Positions 21,369 through 32,033 are shown, counted from the stretch's first letter. The stretch: 64,000 bases of DNA from Euptelea pleiosperma (GCA_035048495.1 CM068543.1:30059751-30123750), one strand, 5' to 3'. Notes: generated by a model not told the origin, from the sequence alone. Translations and numbers: made by a program.

Positions 21369-21705
21369 AAATTATTATCATTACTGCTCAAATTTCGTAG
21401 TTAAAATTGTGCTACTTGGCATACTCTTTCAGGCACACTAACTCATGAGTGATTGGTTCACAACTTGCTGGATTGGTGATGCCAAACTTTCGGATTAACC
21501 CCAGAAAAATTCAAACATCTCATTCAATGCCAAACTACCTGAGGCACCCTTGGCCAGCCCAGCCGAAGTTCACATTTGGCCTTGTCAGTTGGACTAGCCA
21601 AGGGTAATTAGGCTACCTCGGTCAAGCTAGCCAGATAACCATGGCACACTCGGCTGCCTAAGTAGCCTAGGTACCATCTAGACTAGGTAATTAGTGATTT
21701 CAAAC

Positions 21706-22045
21706 CTTTGGATCTTTGTACCCCAAATAATGTCAAATTCCACGTTTAAAAATCAACCAATGAAAATGATTCCAATACAACTTTTAGAAATCACTAATCA
21801 GGCTATTTTTTGATCTGGATGTCTATCTTGGAGTAAAACTTTGCTGAACCTCTACAATGACTGCCCCCATAACCACCCGCAATATGAACCAAGTGGCACA
21901 TTTGTGGAGGATGCTAACCGTATGGATGTTTGGCCAATCCCTAAGTGGACCAACAAATCAAAAATCAACCTGATTAGTGATTTCTAAGTTTTGGATTGGA
22001 ATTATTTTCATGGATTGATATTACTTTTTAGTTTTCTAAATAATG
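21706..22045. mobile_element. Foldback MITE family F1, second copy
   Basis: Left arm TTTGTACCCCAAATAATG ... TTAGAAATCACTAATCAGG; right arm CCTGATTAGTGATTTCTAAG ... TTTCTAAATAATGCT in inverted orientation. The centre has CATGGATGTTTGGCC-type words as in the copy at 20324. Confidence 0.75.
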
Positions 22046-22381
22046 CTCCCATAAATCTATCTATTAATGTAATAAATTACCTGTGAAGATTCATTCACAA
22101 TCTAAAACACCCCATTCACATTCCATACAATAAAGAAATGATAATTCTAATATTTGAAGACAAACAAAATATAAAATTCATAATTTGACTTAAGTGTTAA
22201 ATACAACAAGTACTCCCTTTACAATCCGATATATTAATACATAAGAGGACCCAATGATAACTCAGTGGCCTCAACCTACTATAATCTTCTTGGCCCGTAA
22301 ATCAAACAAGAACAGAAACTGTTGTTATGGACGATATTTTTAAACAACAGAACAAATCCCAAACATAAACCAGAAACTTCA

Positions 22382-22483
<102 letters not shown>

Positions 22484-22540
22484 CTACCAAAATAAAAAAT
22501 CCCAAAATGAGAGAGAGAGAGAGAATATAATGCCACCCAC
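22484..22540 (-). other. 57-bp chimeric intron between AXS and ROP exons
   Basis: On the minus strand it starts GTGGGTGG, has a CT-rich stretch (TTCTCTCTCTCTCTCTC) and ends TTTTATTTTGGTAG. It has GT and AG ends but is very short for a plant intron, and the join would change reading phase (AXS side phase 1, ROP side phase 0 by my reading). Confidence 0.45.
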
Positions 22541-22656
22541 CATAAACCAGCCTTTCAATCAGTTGCTTTGCACATGCATAGGACCACCTTTGTTTCTCAA
22601 TAGGACCAAAAATGCAAGAGGAGGCATCTTCCTTGAGGATGTAAAAGTCAAGATGC
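22541..22656 (-). pseudogene. Captured exon of UDP-apiose/UDP-xylose synthase (AXS)
   Basis: The minus strand encodes DFYILKEDASSCIFGPIEK then QRWSYACAKQLIERLVY. This is the segment of plant AXS (an extended short-chain dehydrogenase making UDP-D-apiose and UDP-D-xylose) that holds the catalytic YxxxK, here YACAK. The source exon would continue with AEGAENGLEF; instead GTGGGT follows. No other AXS exon was found nearby. An acceptor-like AG precedes CATCTTGACTTTTAC. It is a fragment inside the TIR element and not a gene on its own. Confidence 0.9.
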
Positions 22657-22659
22657 TGT

Positions 22660-23325
22660 TCCATCATAACACACACACAATTGACATGGAGCTCGTAACT
22701 AATAAGTAAGATGTTCCAAAAAGCTAAAAATACCAAGCTGTTAAGCCAACTTTTACATCTAGGCGTGACATCTTTCTTCCTTTTATGTTTTATCATGTGA
22801 AGAGGAAATAAGTCATGGAGCAATAGAAAGAAACATGAGTAATTAGGATATAGGATCCATGAGAAACAACATAATAAACATAGCATATAATTTAAACCCA
22901 CAAATCCAGTACAACCAGAACATGATTTGCAAAATTGTTTAGCTCCATGCAGCATTGTTCAACCCATTCAAAATGACGGCGACATTTAAATGCCCAAGAT
23001 TGTTGTTGACAAACCCCAGAGAACTACTTGAGAATTGGGATCCACAACAATTAACAACACTAATCCTCAAGTTCTGGAGAACAAACACCATCAAACAGAA
23101 AAGTATGAACTATACAATCATGTGGACTGATCATCATCTATCCTACATATGCCACGATTTTCATTAAAAATTAGAGCATTTCAGAAAACCAACTGCTGTG
23201 GTTTAGAACATCAATATCTGCTCTGTTATACTTGTTAACTTATCAAAATTTCAACCATTAAGAAACAAGTAGAAAAATCCTAGAACGATAGAGGCTGCTT
23301 AAAAACGTTATAAGCCAAATATAAA
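22660..23325. other. Interior of TIR element between AXS and thiolase exons
   Basis: AT-rich, intron-like on the minus strand. A 164-residue minus ORF (22955-22461) covers part of it, but only its C-terminal AXS part is recognisable. No additional exon could be identified. Confidence 0.4.
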
Positions 23326-23329
23326 TTAT

Positions 23330-23870
23330 AGCATCAACAACAACATGTATTGCTAATGCAAGACCAACGCCCATGACTACTGGTTTAACTCCAACAACAG
23401 AAAAACTCCTGTAAGGGTTAAAAAATCACCATTGGAGACCAAAAGTGCTTAATCATATAACAAATGTGCATCTGAAAATTCCTAGTATTGGCAAGTATCT
23501 TTGTAGTGCAACTTCCTTTCTTATGAGCAGGATAGCTGATGCTCCATCACTTATTTGACTTGAAAGTTAAATAGATTAATGAAAGTTTACCTGCATTAAA
23601 TGAAGGTTTAAGCTTAGCTAAGATAGGAAGGGAGGAATCGTGACAAAATCCCTTCATCAACTAAAACAATGAGAGATTCTTAGCTCCACTTTTTGTTATC
23701 AATGACCTGCAGTAAGTCCCAACATTCTCATTTAGTTCTGACCTGCAGTAAGACCCATGAACCATAGAAATCTCAAAATAACATCACAATCATAAAAACC
23801 AGTTTTTATCGCAGCAGCCACATCAGCTACTGCTTGAAGCCCAGAAGCACATTGTTGGTTCACTATCTTC
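23330..23870 (-). pseudogene. Captured exons of peroxisomal 3-ketoacyl-CoA thiolase
   Basis: Four minus-strand pieces match plant KAT/PED1-type thiolase in order: VNQQCASGLQAVADVAAA (to IKTGFYD) at about 23863-23787; a damaged piece with VDEGI and LAKLKPSFNA at about 23680-23591, donor GTAAAC; QISDGASAILLIRKEVALQR (to LPILGIF) at about 23558-23460; and SFSVVGVKPVVMGVG (to LALAI) at about 23408-23335, acceptor CCTTACAG. The usual sequence has VNRQCSSGLQ with the active-site Cys, retained here in QQCASG. The enzyme performs the last step of fatty acid beta-oxidation. The N-terminus with PTS2 signal and the C-terminal catalytic regions are missing. Confidence 0.9.
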
Positions 23871-23954
23871 ATTTGCACAGTATTCTTTTCCAAAATTTAG
23901 TGAAGTGTGACAATTACATATCAATATAAAAATTTACTACATATACAAGAAGAA

Positions 23955-24330
23955 AAAATTTCATGCAGGCTGAATTTTGGGCTCACTTGTATGAGACCAT
24001 AACTCAAATCCAACGGCTAAAAATCACCAATTGAGCTGATTTTTGGTCTGTAGGTCCAGCGCAGTGTTTGAGGACCAAACATCAATACGATCAGTGGCTC
24101 GAAGAGTGTGCCACATAGCACATACAGCCACCGGTGAGTGTTAAAATGTCCATATATAGGACTTTACTATAGCATCGACATCCAATGGTTTGAACACATC
24201 GACGACCAGGAGTGTTAGCATTATTGTAGCATCGTCATCCCAAGATCAAGGCTGCACATGAAGATTCCCACCAGTAGCTTACTTTGGACCAAGCAACAAT
24301 CACCACTAAGCGGATAGCAAAATAGAATTT
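23955..24330. repeat. Arm of MITE family F1
   Basis: It carries CAAATCCAACGGCTAAAAATC, GAGCTGATTTTTGGTCTG, GGTCCAGCG and GAGTGTGCCACATAGC, all F1 words. A second arm is not evident. The short motif TGTAGCATCG(A/T)CATCCAA repeats at about 24170 and 24225. Confidence 0.55.
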
Positions 24331-24590
24331 TCTGAACTTTTTGACTGTGATCTTTTTAATTTGTTACTAGTGAATGTTCCACACAATCTTCTCCTTTGCC
24401 AATAGCACCACCACTACTAGTGATTACATATAGATGTAAGACTATCCAATCCCATCCATGTCTTCAGTGTATGGATAAGCACATCGCTATATATACTCCT
24501 TGATGTGCTTATTGCCTTATTATGTGTGTAGTTCCAGATCATCAGAAAAAATAAGGTAGGCTTAATTAACATTCAATGAACTTTCATACG
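24331..24590. other. No gene recognised
   Basis: Interior of the TIR element without a recognisable feature. Confidence 0.4.
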
Positions 24591-24594
24591 TTAA

Positions 24595-24745
24595 AATCGG
24601 TGGCACCCAAAGAAAAATTTGGTTCCTACGAAATCCATATTCACTGAAGCATGGGCCATTCCGCTGGGGCTAGTAGCAACGGTAACCTCTTCCACATCAA
24701 TTGTGACCTCAGCATAACCTTTATCTACAATAAGATTTTCCAATT
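24595..24745 (-). pseudogene. Unidentified exon candidate in TIR element
   Basis: An open minus-strand frame gives KGYAEVTIDVEEVTVATSPS and then GMAHASVNMDFVG. Its composition is protein-like and it has the same strand as the thiolase, AXS and ROP exons. A TTATTGTAG acceptor-like site lies at its start. I do not recognise the source gene. Confidence 0.35.
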
Positions 24746-24829
24746 GTAGACAACTCATAAAATGGGAGTAATAGTTAATATGGTAGCATGTCAATATATT
24801 TTCCATAAGAGGCATTTGACAACTGTCAT

Positions 24830-25200
24830 GCTATTTTCCACAAAAACTCAATTTTATGTATTCTTTTTCTCACTTTTGGTAACTCTCTTCATCCCTCCCC
24901 TTCTAATGATATTATGCTGCACATATGTGATGAGGTAAATAACCAAAGAATAAGAGATATTTGGGATTACAAAATTGACTGATCTGAGGTAGCATATTCA
25001 GTCTTGGATGGTTATACTGCCTGGTGTTCCCATCAAAGAATTGAAGCAGCTGTAAACAAAGAATTTCTATTTACGATGAGGTAAAAAAAAGCAAATGAAA
25101 AACAATCCTAACTTCATCTCAGATTCAACAACGACCTTGCATGACCCCAAAGAATTAAGGGATATATAGCTTCTTCAATTGTTCTATTGAAGCATTTCAA
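24830..25200. other. No gene recognised
   Basis: AT-rich interior of the TIR element. Confidence 0.4.
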
Positions 25201-25204
25201 TCTG

Positions 25205-25745
25205 CCACCTTATGAATCACCCATACGAAAAATCAGCCCATTCTGAAATTTCTAACAGCATCAAATGTGGGTTTCAAGTTAGGGTCGGGTTGAGGGGACA
25301 ACCATTTTGCAGGACCCACATAGAAGATGAATCAGTAGCTGATTTTTTTGCGAGCATGATCTCCTCACCATATAGATCACCCTCACAAAAAATCAGCCCA
25401 TTCCGAAATTTCTAACCCCATCAAATGTGTTTTTCAAGTTACACAGTAAAAATCGACGATCCATAATTCTTCAACTTCTAAACCAGTCTACAAATATTAG
25501 AATGATTTGAATTTTTGTGAGGATGATCTCACAAAAAATCAGCCATTGATTCATCTTCTATGTGGGTCGGCCAAATGGTTGTCCGCTGAACCCAACCCTT
25601 CAAGTTAATGAAAAAAAATAGACGGTGCATAATTCTTAAACTTATAAACCATGCTGTGAATATCAGAATGATTTGAATTTTTGTGAGGGTAATCTCCTCA
25701 CCATAGAGACCATCCTCACCAAAAATCATCCCATTGCACAACTTC
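25205..25745. mobile_element. Foldback MITE family F2
   Basis: GACCCACATAGAAGATGAATC on the left is inverted as GATTCATCTTCTATGTGGGTC on the right at about 25548-25568. The words AATGATTTGAATTTTTGTGAGG and ATCTCCTCACCATA are repeated directly within it. A partial F2 copy lies at 30385-30490. Confidence 0.7.
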
Positions 25746-26057
25746 TAATTTACATATTGGTGCCCAACGATATTTCTATGTGAAATGTGTCCGTTGAGAC
25801 TAACCCAAAAAAAAAACCCCAAATCGTTATAACAAATAAAAAACCCCAGAAATTATCATCACAACTAGAAAAAAATAAAAATAAAAACTCAGAATCATCA
25901 AAACAAAAAAAATAAATTAGAAATATTCATCATTACAACCTAAAAACAAATCCTAGAAATCATCTTCATAATGAAAAGAAAAAACCCCCACGAGGTAGTG
26001 AGAGAGAAGAGATTGAAAAGAGGTGGAGAGAGGAAAGAAATCAGGTTCGAACCTTAC

Positions 26058-26240
26058 CTGAATGTGGCGCACAGTCGATGATGGTGGCTCACGGTGGTGA
26101 TGAATGGCGAGGTTGCTCCCGGTGGTGGTAACGGCGATGGTGGACGGAGATGCGATGCCTGGAGAAAGAGATGCAAGAAGAGCTAGGGTTTGAGAGGAAT
26201 GAAAAGGGGTTTGAGAGGAATGAAAATGGGTTTTGTTTGA
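26058..26240 (-). other. Leader exon of the TIR element
   Basis: On the minus strand, GC-richer sequence with CAAACCCTAGCTCTTC, CACCATCGCCGTTACC and CGCCACATTCAG is followed by GTAAGGTTCG, a strong 5' splice site. It sits about 270 bp inside the right terminal repeat and upstream of all captured exons, on the same strand. It looks like a 5' UTR/first exon. Whether it is the element's own or captured cannot be told. Confidence 0.5.
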
Positions 26241-26505
26241 TGGGAGGGTAAAATAGGTATTATGTAATTTTAATAGGGATACGATAGGCATATTACCGAC
26301 AAAATATCACTTATCGCGTTAAGTGATTTTTGACTTAAACGAAAAAGTGACATTGCTCTGACTTAAAAAAAAGTTGGATTTTAAGCAAATTTTAGGAAAT
26401 AAGCACTGAATGTTTTTTTTACCGAACACATGCATTTTGCAAAAACCACTGAAATTTGGTTTTTTCAGACTTCAGTGCTGAAAATAAGTTTTACCAAATG
26501 CCCCC

Positions 26506-26600
26506 AAGAGCTACGTGGCTTATATTGTGGTGTGTGATCGGCTTTGCTCACACCTGTGTGGGAGCGAAGGTTTACTCAAACATCCATAGTCACTGGTCTA
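26506..26600. repeat. Right flank: arm of MITE family F1
   Basis: GTGTGTGATCGGCTTTGCTC and ACACCTGTGTGGGAGCGAAG are F1 centre words in reverse orientation to 20460-20520. Together with the left flank at 20940-20975 this suggests that the TIR element landed in an F1 MITE. Confidence 0.55.
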
Positions 26601-26859
26601 TGAGAGTTTGCGTCCGTCGGCAAAGTTTTTCTCCTCGCCTCTCTCTAGCTTCTCCAACACAGATCGCTCCAGATCCCTACGCTTTCCATTTCAACCGTTG
26701 GGAAAAGGGTTCTATTTCAGACGTCCTTTCAAATCTCCCAAAAAAAAGAAACTGCTTCATGAAAACGCCCAAAACTCCTCCAAGTTTCTTTTCCTAACCC
26801 TAATAAGTTTTAGGGTTTATGGAAGGGGTTTATAAATAGAACTGAATGCTCTGCTTTTT

Positions 26860-27086
26860 TTTTCTTTCCCAGTTTACTCTTTCTTGTGAATTCAAGAGAT
26901 CGTACTTGTGTATTAGAGAGTTCGAGTATTGTGTTCAAGTAGTTGATTGGGGCTTCCAATTCTACAGAGATGGTGAGTTCTAATCTTATTTTCTGAGTTC
27001 GAAATTTGAGTTTTTTAGTAGAATTTCACTGAAATATCAGTGTCCTTTCCTATTCTGTCTCAAACAGGTTAAGCTGACGATGATAG
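26860..27086 (+). other. 5' UTR, start codon and first intron, SEC22-like
   Basis: CT-rich sequence ends TTCTACAGAG, then ATG at 26970-26972 immediately followed by GTGAGTTC; the intron ends CTCAAACAG at 27067. Spliced, the start reads MVKLTMI, identical to the start of plant SEC22 longin SNAREs as I know them. After 27086 the SEC22 sequence is lost. Seven residues are weak evidence, so this is tentative. Confidence 0.35.
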
Positions 27087-27141
27087 ATCTTACATTGGAC
27101 TGCGTGATAAATCGTGGATTGAGCATTCTTATGATTGCCAG

Positions 27142-27624
27142 ATGATGGAATTAAAATTATATAGTAGTTTGGTTCTTCTTGGACAACATGTTTACCTCGA
27201 TGCAGGGGGAGGGATGCTTATTTTTGACATGGCAGGTCTTGTGTGGACAGAATTGCCAGGACCAAGAGAGGGATTTAGGCAAAGTTTCATTGTAGAGTGT
27301 GAAGGGATGATTGTGAAAGTTCATAGTGGTTTGAGCTCGTTTGGTTTTTCCAGGTTGAATGATACTCAGAGTGCTTGGGAGGAACTGAATGATAGTGCTC
27401 TCAACGATAGGAGTTGGTTCATACATCGCTCTCATCACTTTACAGCAAAGGAGAGTGGAATGAAGAAAGTTTACCAACTGACTCGGATCCACACAACTTG
27501 GAACCCCAAGACATGGCCGGTTCGATCAGTTTCTTGTTGGAATCTCAAAATTCATGACTTGATGAATTGGAATACAGAAACTTGTGAACTACAATCGGCG
27601 CCACTTTGGGTTGATAAGGGTTGA
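27142..27624 (+). CDS. Kelch/F-box-like ORF, 160 residues
   Basis: One open frame begins MMELKLYSSLVLLGQHVYLD and contains MLIFDMAGLVWTELPGPREG, SFIVECEGMIVKVHSG and WNTETCELQSAPLWVDKG. The W-ELP spacing and alternating hydrophobic strands resemble kelch or F-box-associated beta-propeller repeats, so a fragment of such a plant protein is possible. No F-box is seen. The frame differs from the SEC22-like start upstream. It is the longest well-balanced ORF outside transposons in this window, but it is short and may be a decayed or captured fragment. Confidence 0.35.
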   Translation: MMELKLYSSLVLLGQHVYLDAGGGMLIFDMAGLVWTELPGPREGFRQSFIVECEGMIVKVHSGLSSFGFSRLNDTQSAWEELNDSALNDRSWFIHRSHHFTAKESGMKKVYQLTRIHTTWNPKTWPVRSVSCWNLKIHDLMNWNTETCELQSAPLWVDKG

Positions 27625-28535
27625 TTAATACAATACCACACGCCTGCTTAGCCACTGTTCTACAATCTACTGCTTTTCTCACTCCCATTTTGATTCTTCC
27701 ATGGTAGATTTTACTTATCCTGTCCAGTGAGAAAACATATACTGTGCAATGGAAAAGCATTTTTGTGCTCTGGAAGAAGTAAAATATGCTGTGAAAAAGA
27801 CAATTCCTTTTTTCCTTTTGATATAATCACCCTCACCTTATTCTTTTCTTTTCTTTGATGGGTAGTGCATCTTTTGACTTCAAATTAACTACTGGTATAT
27901 GGGAAAAAAATTTAGATGCAGAGGACTTTGGATGCGGTCGAAGCAGATGACTCTCGTGGCCCTACATAGCGCATTGTTTTGGACCCACTAACCAATAATC
28001 AATCTGATTGTTTATCTCTAGCCATATATGCTCATATGATGCATCTTACTAAGAAAAAGATGAATTTACTGAAAAAAAACCAGTTCAGATGCATAGAAAT
28101 TAGGCTTTTTTTTTTTTTTACTTCCCCAAGGTTTTAAATTTCGTGGTTTCGGTGAGTACCGAAATCCACGAAATATAGCTTTCTAAAGCGAAATCCACCG
28201 TAATTTAGAAATTTTGCCCGGAATTTCGGTTTCTCGACCTCAGATTCATGTGCAATCTAGTCGGTGACTCTGTATTGGGGCAAGGCCAATTAAAATTGTG
28301 TTGGGTATAATAATATTTTTGGTAAAAAATGAAGCCCAAGCTCATCCATTAATTTGTGGGCCCCAAAATGAAGTGTAGGACCAATGGAACAGGAGGGTAA
28401 GAGAATCCATGTGCTGAGCCCAATCCTGGTCGGTATCTATAAGGTATATCACGTTAGGAGTGAAGCTTTTGATCCTCAGCACTGATCTTCTAAAGGGCAC
28501 AAAAGGATGGGATTAATATATTAATATATGGGAAT
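27625..28535. other. Intergenic, one MITE end, no gene
   Basis: At 28126-28260 CAAGGTTTTAAATTTCGTGG leads a stretch with GGTTTCGGTGAGTACCG, a type of small TIR element end. The rest has no recognisable content. Confidence 0.4.
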
Positions 28536-28864
28536 TTTTGACATGCCCCCCATGTTATCTTTAAAAGCTGACATACCCCCTTATGACTCGGTCTACTGTC
28601 ATTTGACCAGTGTTGACCCGAGTTGACTTCCAAATTTTGTATTAAATGGCAAAAATGCCCTTGTCTTCAAGCTTGGAACAAGGGTTTAGGTCAAAACCCA
28701 AAACCCAAATCAAACGGCTATGGGGATGACCGGCCAAGAGATTCCAATTGGTTGGCCGCCCATCACCAGCGACCAACCCACCGGAGTCTCAGGGTCGGCT
28801 GGCCACCACTCCGGCAATAATTTAAAACCCAAGGTTGGAAAAAAAAAAAAAAACACAAAGCATA

Positions 28865-29688
28865 CAATTTTAGTTTTAAAATTTTCATTAACAAAAATGA
28901 AAAAACAAGACAAAGCAATTTATATTTTAAACTTTCAAGATGTGGATTTTGGAAAGATGGGTTCTCTCAATTTAAAATTTCATTCTACAATAAAATTCAT
29001 AAAAAGAAATCTCATTCCTTCATGAGTTTTGTTTATTTTTTTGGAGTTTTTTCTTCTCAATCTGTTTAATTCCTCAAAAAAATAAAAAACTCAAGTTTAC
29101 CAACATGGGTTTTAATTTTTTTCTTTTATCTCCTCTTTTTATGTTTGATTTGGGGCATGGGTTTTGGCCTAATCCCAAACCCTTGTTCTAAGGTTGAAGA
29201 CAAGGGCACTTTCGTCCTTTTATACAAAATTAGGTAGTCAACTCGGGTCAACACTGGTCAAATGACAGTGGACAATTTTAGTTTTAAAATTTTCATTAAC
29301 AAAAATGACAAATAAGACAAAGCAATTTATATTTTAAACTTTTAAGATGTGGATTTTGGAAAGATGGGTTCTCTCAATTTAAAATTTCATTCTACAATAA
29401 AATTCATAAAAAGAAATCTCATTCCTTCATGAGTTTTGTTTATTTTTTTGGAGTTTTTTCTTCTCAATCTATTTAATTAGTCAAAAAACAAAAAAAAAAA
29501 AAACTCAAGTTTACCAACATGGGTTTTAATTTTTTTTTCTTTAATCTCCTCTTTTTATGTTTGATTTGGGGCATGGGTTTTGGCCTAATCCCAAACCCTT
29601 GTTCTAAGGTTGAAGACAAGGGCACTTTCGTCCTTTTATACAAAATTAGGTAGTCAACTCGGGTCAACACTGGTCAAATGACAGTGGA
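28865..29688. repeat. 408-bp tandem duplication
   Basis: Unit 1 is 28865-29272 and unit 2 is 29273-29688. They are nearly identical apart from small insertions in A and T runs, so the duplication is recent. Each unit contains half of the right arm (TAGTCAACTCGGGTCAAC, CAAATGACAGTGGAC). Confidence 0.9.
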
Positions 29689-29756
29689 CCGAGTCCTAGG
29701 GGGGTATGTCAGCTTTTTCAAATTGTTGGGGGTATGTCAAATTTTAAAGATAACAT

Positions 29757-29774
29757 GGGGGGGGGGGGGGGGGG
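29757..29774. repeat. 18-G homopolymer
   Basis: Eighteen consecutive G at the right end of the foldback element. The corresponding left arm has only six C. The length may be a sequencing or assembly artefact or slippage. Confidence 0.9.
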
Positions 29775-29775
29775 T

Positions 29776-30065
29776 ATTAATTAATAAATTAATACTAGTT
29801 AATTGAAAATATATATGATACTAATTAAAAATTTTAATTTTAATCCGTCTCGATGCAAGTTGAGGCGTAAGGCGAAAACTCCATGAGGCCTTTTTTATAT
29901 TTAATATATTGATATATATGATATTAATTAAAAAATTTAACTCTATAGAAAATCTTATTTAACAACTATTCATGATAATCAAAAGCTACGGAAAAAATTT
30001 AGATGCAGAGGACTCCTGTAGTCCCGTTGCAGTGCATTCAGAGAGGACTCTCGCGGCCTCTACAT
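29776..30065. other. No gene recognised
   Basis: AT-rich DNA with ATATATGATA-type words occurring twice. Confidence 0.4.
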
Positions 30066-30074
30066 AGATCTTTT

Positions 30075-30325
30075 TTGGGCCTAATGACTGCGTGGATGTT
30101 CAGCCCACCTATTGGTGGATAAACATATAAGCTTGATTGATGATTTCTAACCATTGAATTTACTAATAAAAAAACATGGTTGAATTCAATGAGTAGATTC
30201 AATCCTAAAAAGTACTAAAATCTATGGCAAGAGATAATTAACCAATCAGGTTGGTTTGTATATCCACCAAGGGGTGGGCTAAACATCCATGTAGTTAGTG
30301 GGCTGGGGGCCTTCTCTCACCTGGG
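30075..30325. mobile_element. Foldback MITE, F1 subfamily
   Basis: GTGGATGTTCAGCCCACC on the left pairs with GGTGGGCTAAACATCCATG on the right; GATTGATGATTTCTAACC pairs with AAGAGATAATTAACCAATC less perfectly. The centre has GGTTGAATTCAATGAG. Confidence 0.65.
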
Positions 30326-30384
30326 GCCTAGACTTACGGCTTATTGGCCTTATGGTAGAGACGGCCCTGCAAGTGGATTTCAGA

Positions 30385-30957
30385 ATGGGCTGATTTTTTT
30401 GTAGGGGTGATCAGCCATTGATTCATCTTCTATGTGGGTACACCAAAATGGGGGTCAAAATTGGGTGTCCCCCGAGCTCGACCCTTTATTTTTAAAGCAT
30501 AGATAAAACTTCATTAATTTGGTTGGATACTGAGTTGACCTAAGTAGCGCAGATTCAAACCCTTTCAAGTCCTACTTTCTAACTCTCAAAAGAGTGTCGG
30601 AGTGGACAAGGTCTGGGTATGCATTTTGGATCAATTTGTAAATTGGGTTGGAACTGGGTTGACCCTAACCTAGTACACATTCAACCCTTTTCCAATTCTT
30701 ACTAACTCGCTAAACTAGTTTCACTTTCACAGCTATTGGACAAGGTTAAGTGTGCATTTTTGATCCAGTGGGCTGGGTGGTCGAGAGTTGCTTGGTCATC
30801 CTTGTCTGCTGGAGGGTTGGTCTCTGAATCGGCCCCGTCAGATGTTAGAGAAGTAGTTGCTAGTCCCTTGGGGTTCCAGTGTTTCTGGTCAATAATGGAA
30901 GCCATCATACCTACTGTTAGTAACATATAAGAGCACCTGGGTCCTAGGTTGATTCTG
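30385..30957. other. F2 MITE fragment, then no recognisable gene
   Basis: 30385-30450 carries GGGCTGATTTTTTTGTAGGG and GATTCATCTTCTATGTGGG, words of MITE family F2. The words TTGGGTTGGAACTGGGTTGA follow. Two overlapping opposite-strand ORFs at 30702-30930 have no recognisable product. Confidence 0.45.
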
Positions 30958-31340
30958 TGTTAAGACCCAAACCAATACACCAAAAGCACCTAAGTGATAG
31001 AAGTGCGGAAAGTTTAAGTCTTAACCTTTAGGATCGTAACATTCCACCACGCTTTTAAGGCCAACGTCCACGATGACCCACTCTAAGGCGGCTTTCACTT
31101 CAGTAACCCTATTTTCTCACTTTTTGTGAGCGAGCCCCCGGCATTTTTTCTAGTACCCCTATTTTCTCATTTTTTAGCGAGCCCCTAGGTATCCCTTTCC
31201 TGAGGTCGCCCCTCCCGTGATTTGAATCCATGACGTGGGGTTGGGTCTGGTACCAAATGTTAAGACCCAAACCAATACACCAAAAGCACCTAGGTGATAG
31301 AGGTGTGGAAAGTTTAAGTCTTAACCTTTAGGATCGTAAT
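30958..31340 (-). mobile_element. TRIM-like miniature LTR element
   Basis: Two direct repeats of about 82 bp start TGTTAAGACCCAAACC at 30958 and 31258 and end TTTAGGATCGTAA. On the minus strand the first repeat (31340-31258) ends GGTCTTAACA and is followed by TTTGGTACCAGACCC, close to the Met-tRNA PBS TGGTATCAGAGCC. This is the layout of a TRIM: tiny LTRs around a non-coding centre. The centre holds two related stretches with CCCCTATTTTCTCA. A target duplication was not established. Confidence 0.55.
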
Positions 31341-32020
31341 TGACCCGGTGCACAATCAATCCCTTTTAGATTTCAGATTTCAGATTTCTTCTATTTTTTA
31401 AGAGACTAGTGTAGGAGAGAGAGAGTGGAGGATTCCGGTTGTTTTAATGTCTTACTTTTTGTTTTTCATATCATCCACTTCAAGTGGCTATGATGAGCTT
31501 AAATAAGAGGGGTCCAATGAGAATTACAGATTTCATTTCAAATGTGACTGACACTTGGCATCATCACGTTGATGTTAGAAAATGATGTTCCAATAAGATT
31601 TCCATAGCATAAGGGGTAGTGTGTACCTTGGACTAATAATTTAATTATTTATTTAACAAAGTTTAGTGGCTTGCACACTTTGGCCCAATGAGAAAAGGCG
31701 CATAGACAGACCACTCTTATTCGATCACTACTTTTTGAAAATATTACCATGCTCTTGGTTTGTGGTTTTTTGACAATAGGAATGTCAAATGAAGGAGATC
31801 ATTTTTTATTGGACGGGATATTAGCACCCAGTATGCCCACTTAACAAAAAATAATAAATTTGTCCTTTGGTTTTTACTCAAACCACCGACCCTAAAAAAC
31901 AAAAGAAGCAAGAAAAAGTAGGAGGATGCCTCCGCCACCACACCGTCTTCTAATGAAAAAGAAGAAGAAGAGGAGGAGGAGGAGGAGTACGAAGAGGCCG
32001 CCTCCACCACGTACACATCA
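31341..32020. other. No gene recognised
   Basis: AT-rich, with a short AGATTTCAGATTTCAGATTT direct repeat near 31370. The long minus ORF here depends on the microsatellite and is low complexity. Confidence 0.4.

Positions 32021-32033
<13 letters not shown>

Larger units (their letters stand above)
28540..29775. mobile_element. 1.24-kb foldback element with internal duplication
   Basis: The left arm (CCATGTTATCTTTAAAAGC, TGACATACCCCC, CATTTGACCAGTGTTGACCC, GCCCTTGTCTTCAAG) returns inverted in the right arm (GGGTCAACACTGGTCAAATG ... TAAAGATAACATGGGG), about 180 bp each. Between them a block starting CAATTTTAGTTTTAAAATTT occurs twice in tandem (28865 and 29273). It has no coding capacity and no firm target duplication. 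Long-TIR foldback elements of this sort are often Mutator-related. Confidence 0.75.

Noticed and set aside
23330..23870. A native thiolase gene
   Set aside because: Only four internal exons remain, with damage, flanked at close range by exons of unrelated genes and by MITEs; capture by a transposon fits better.
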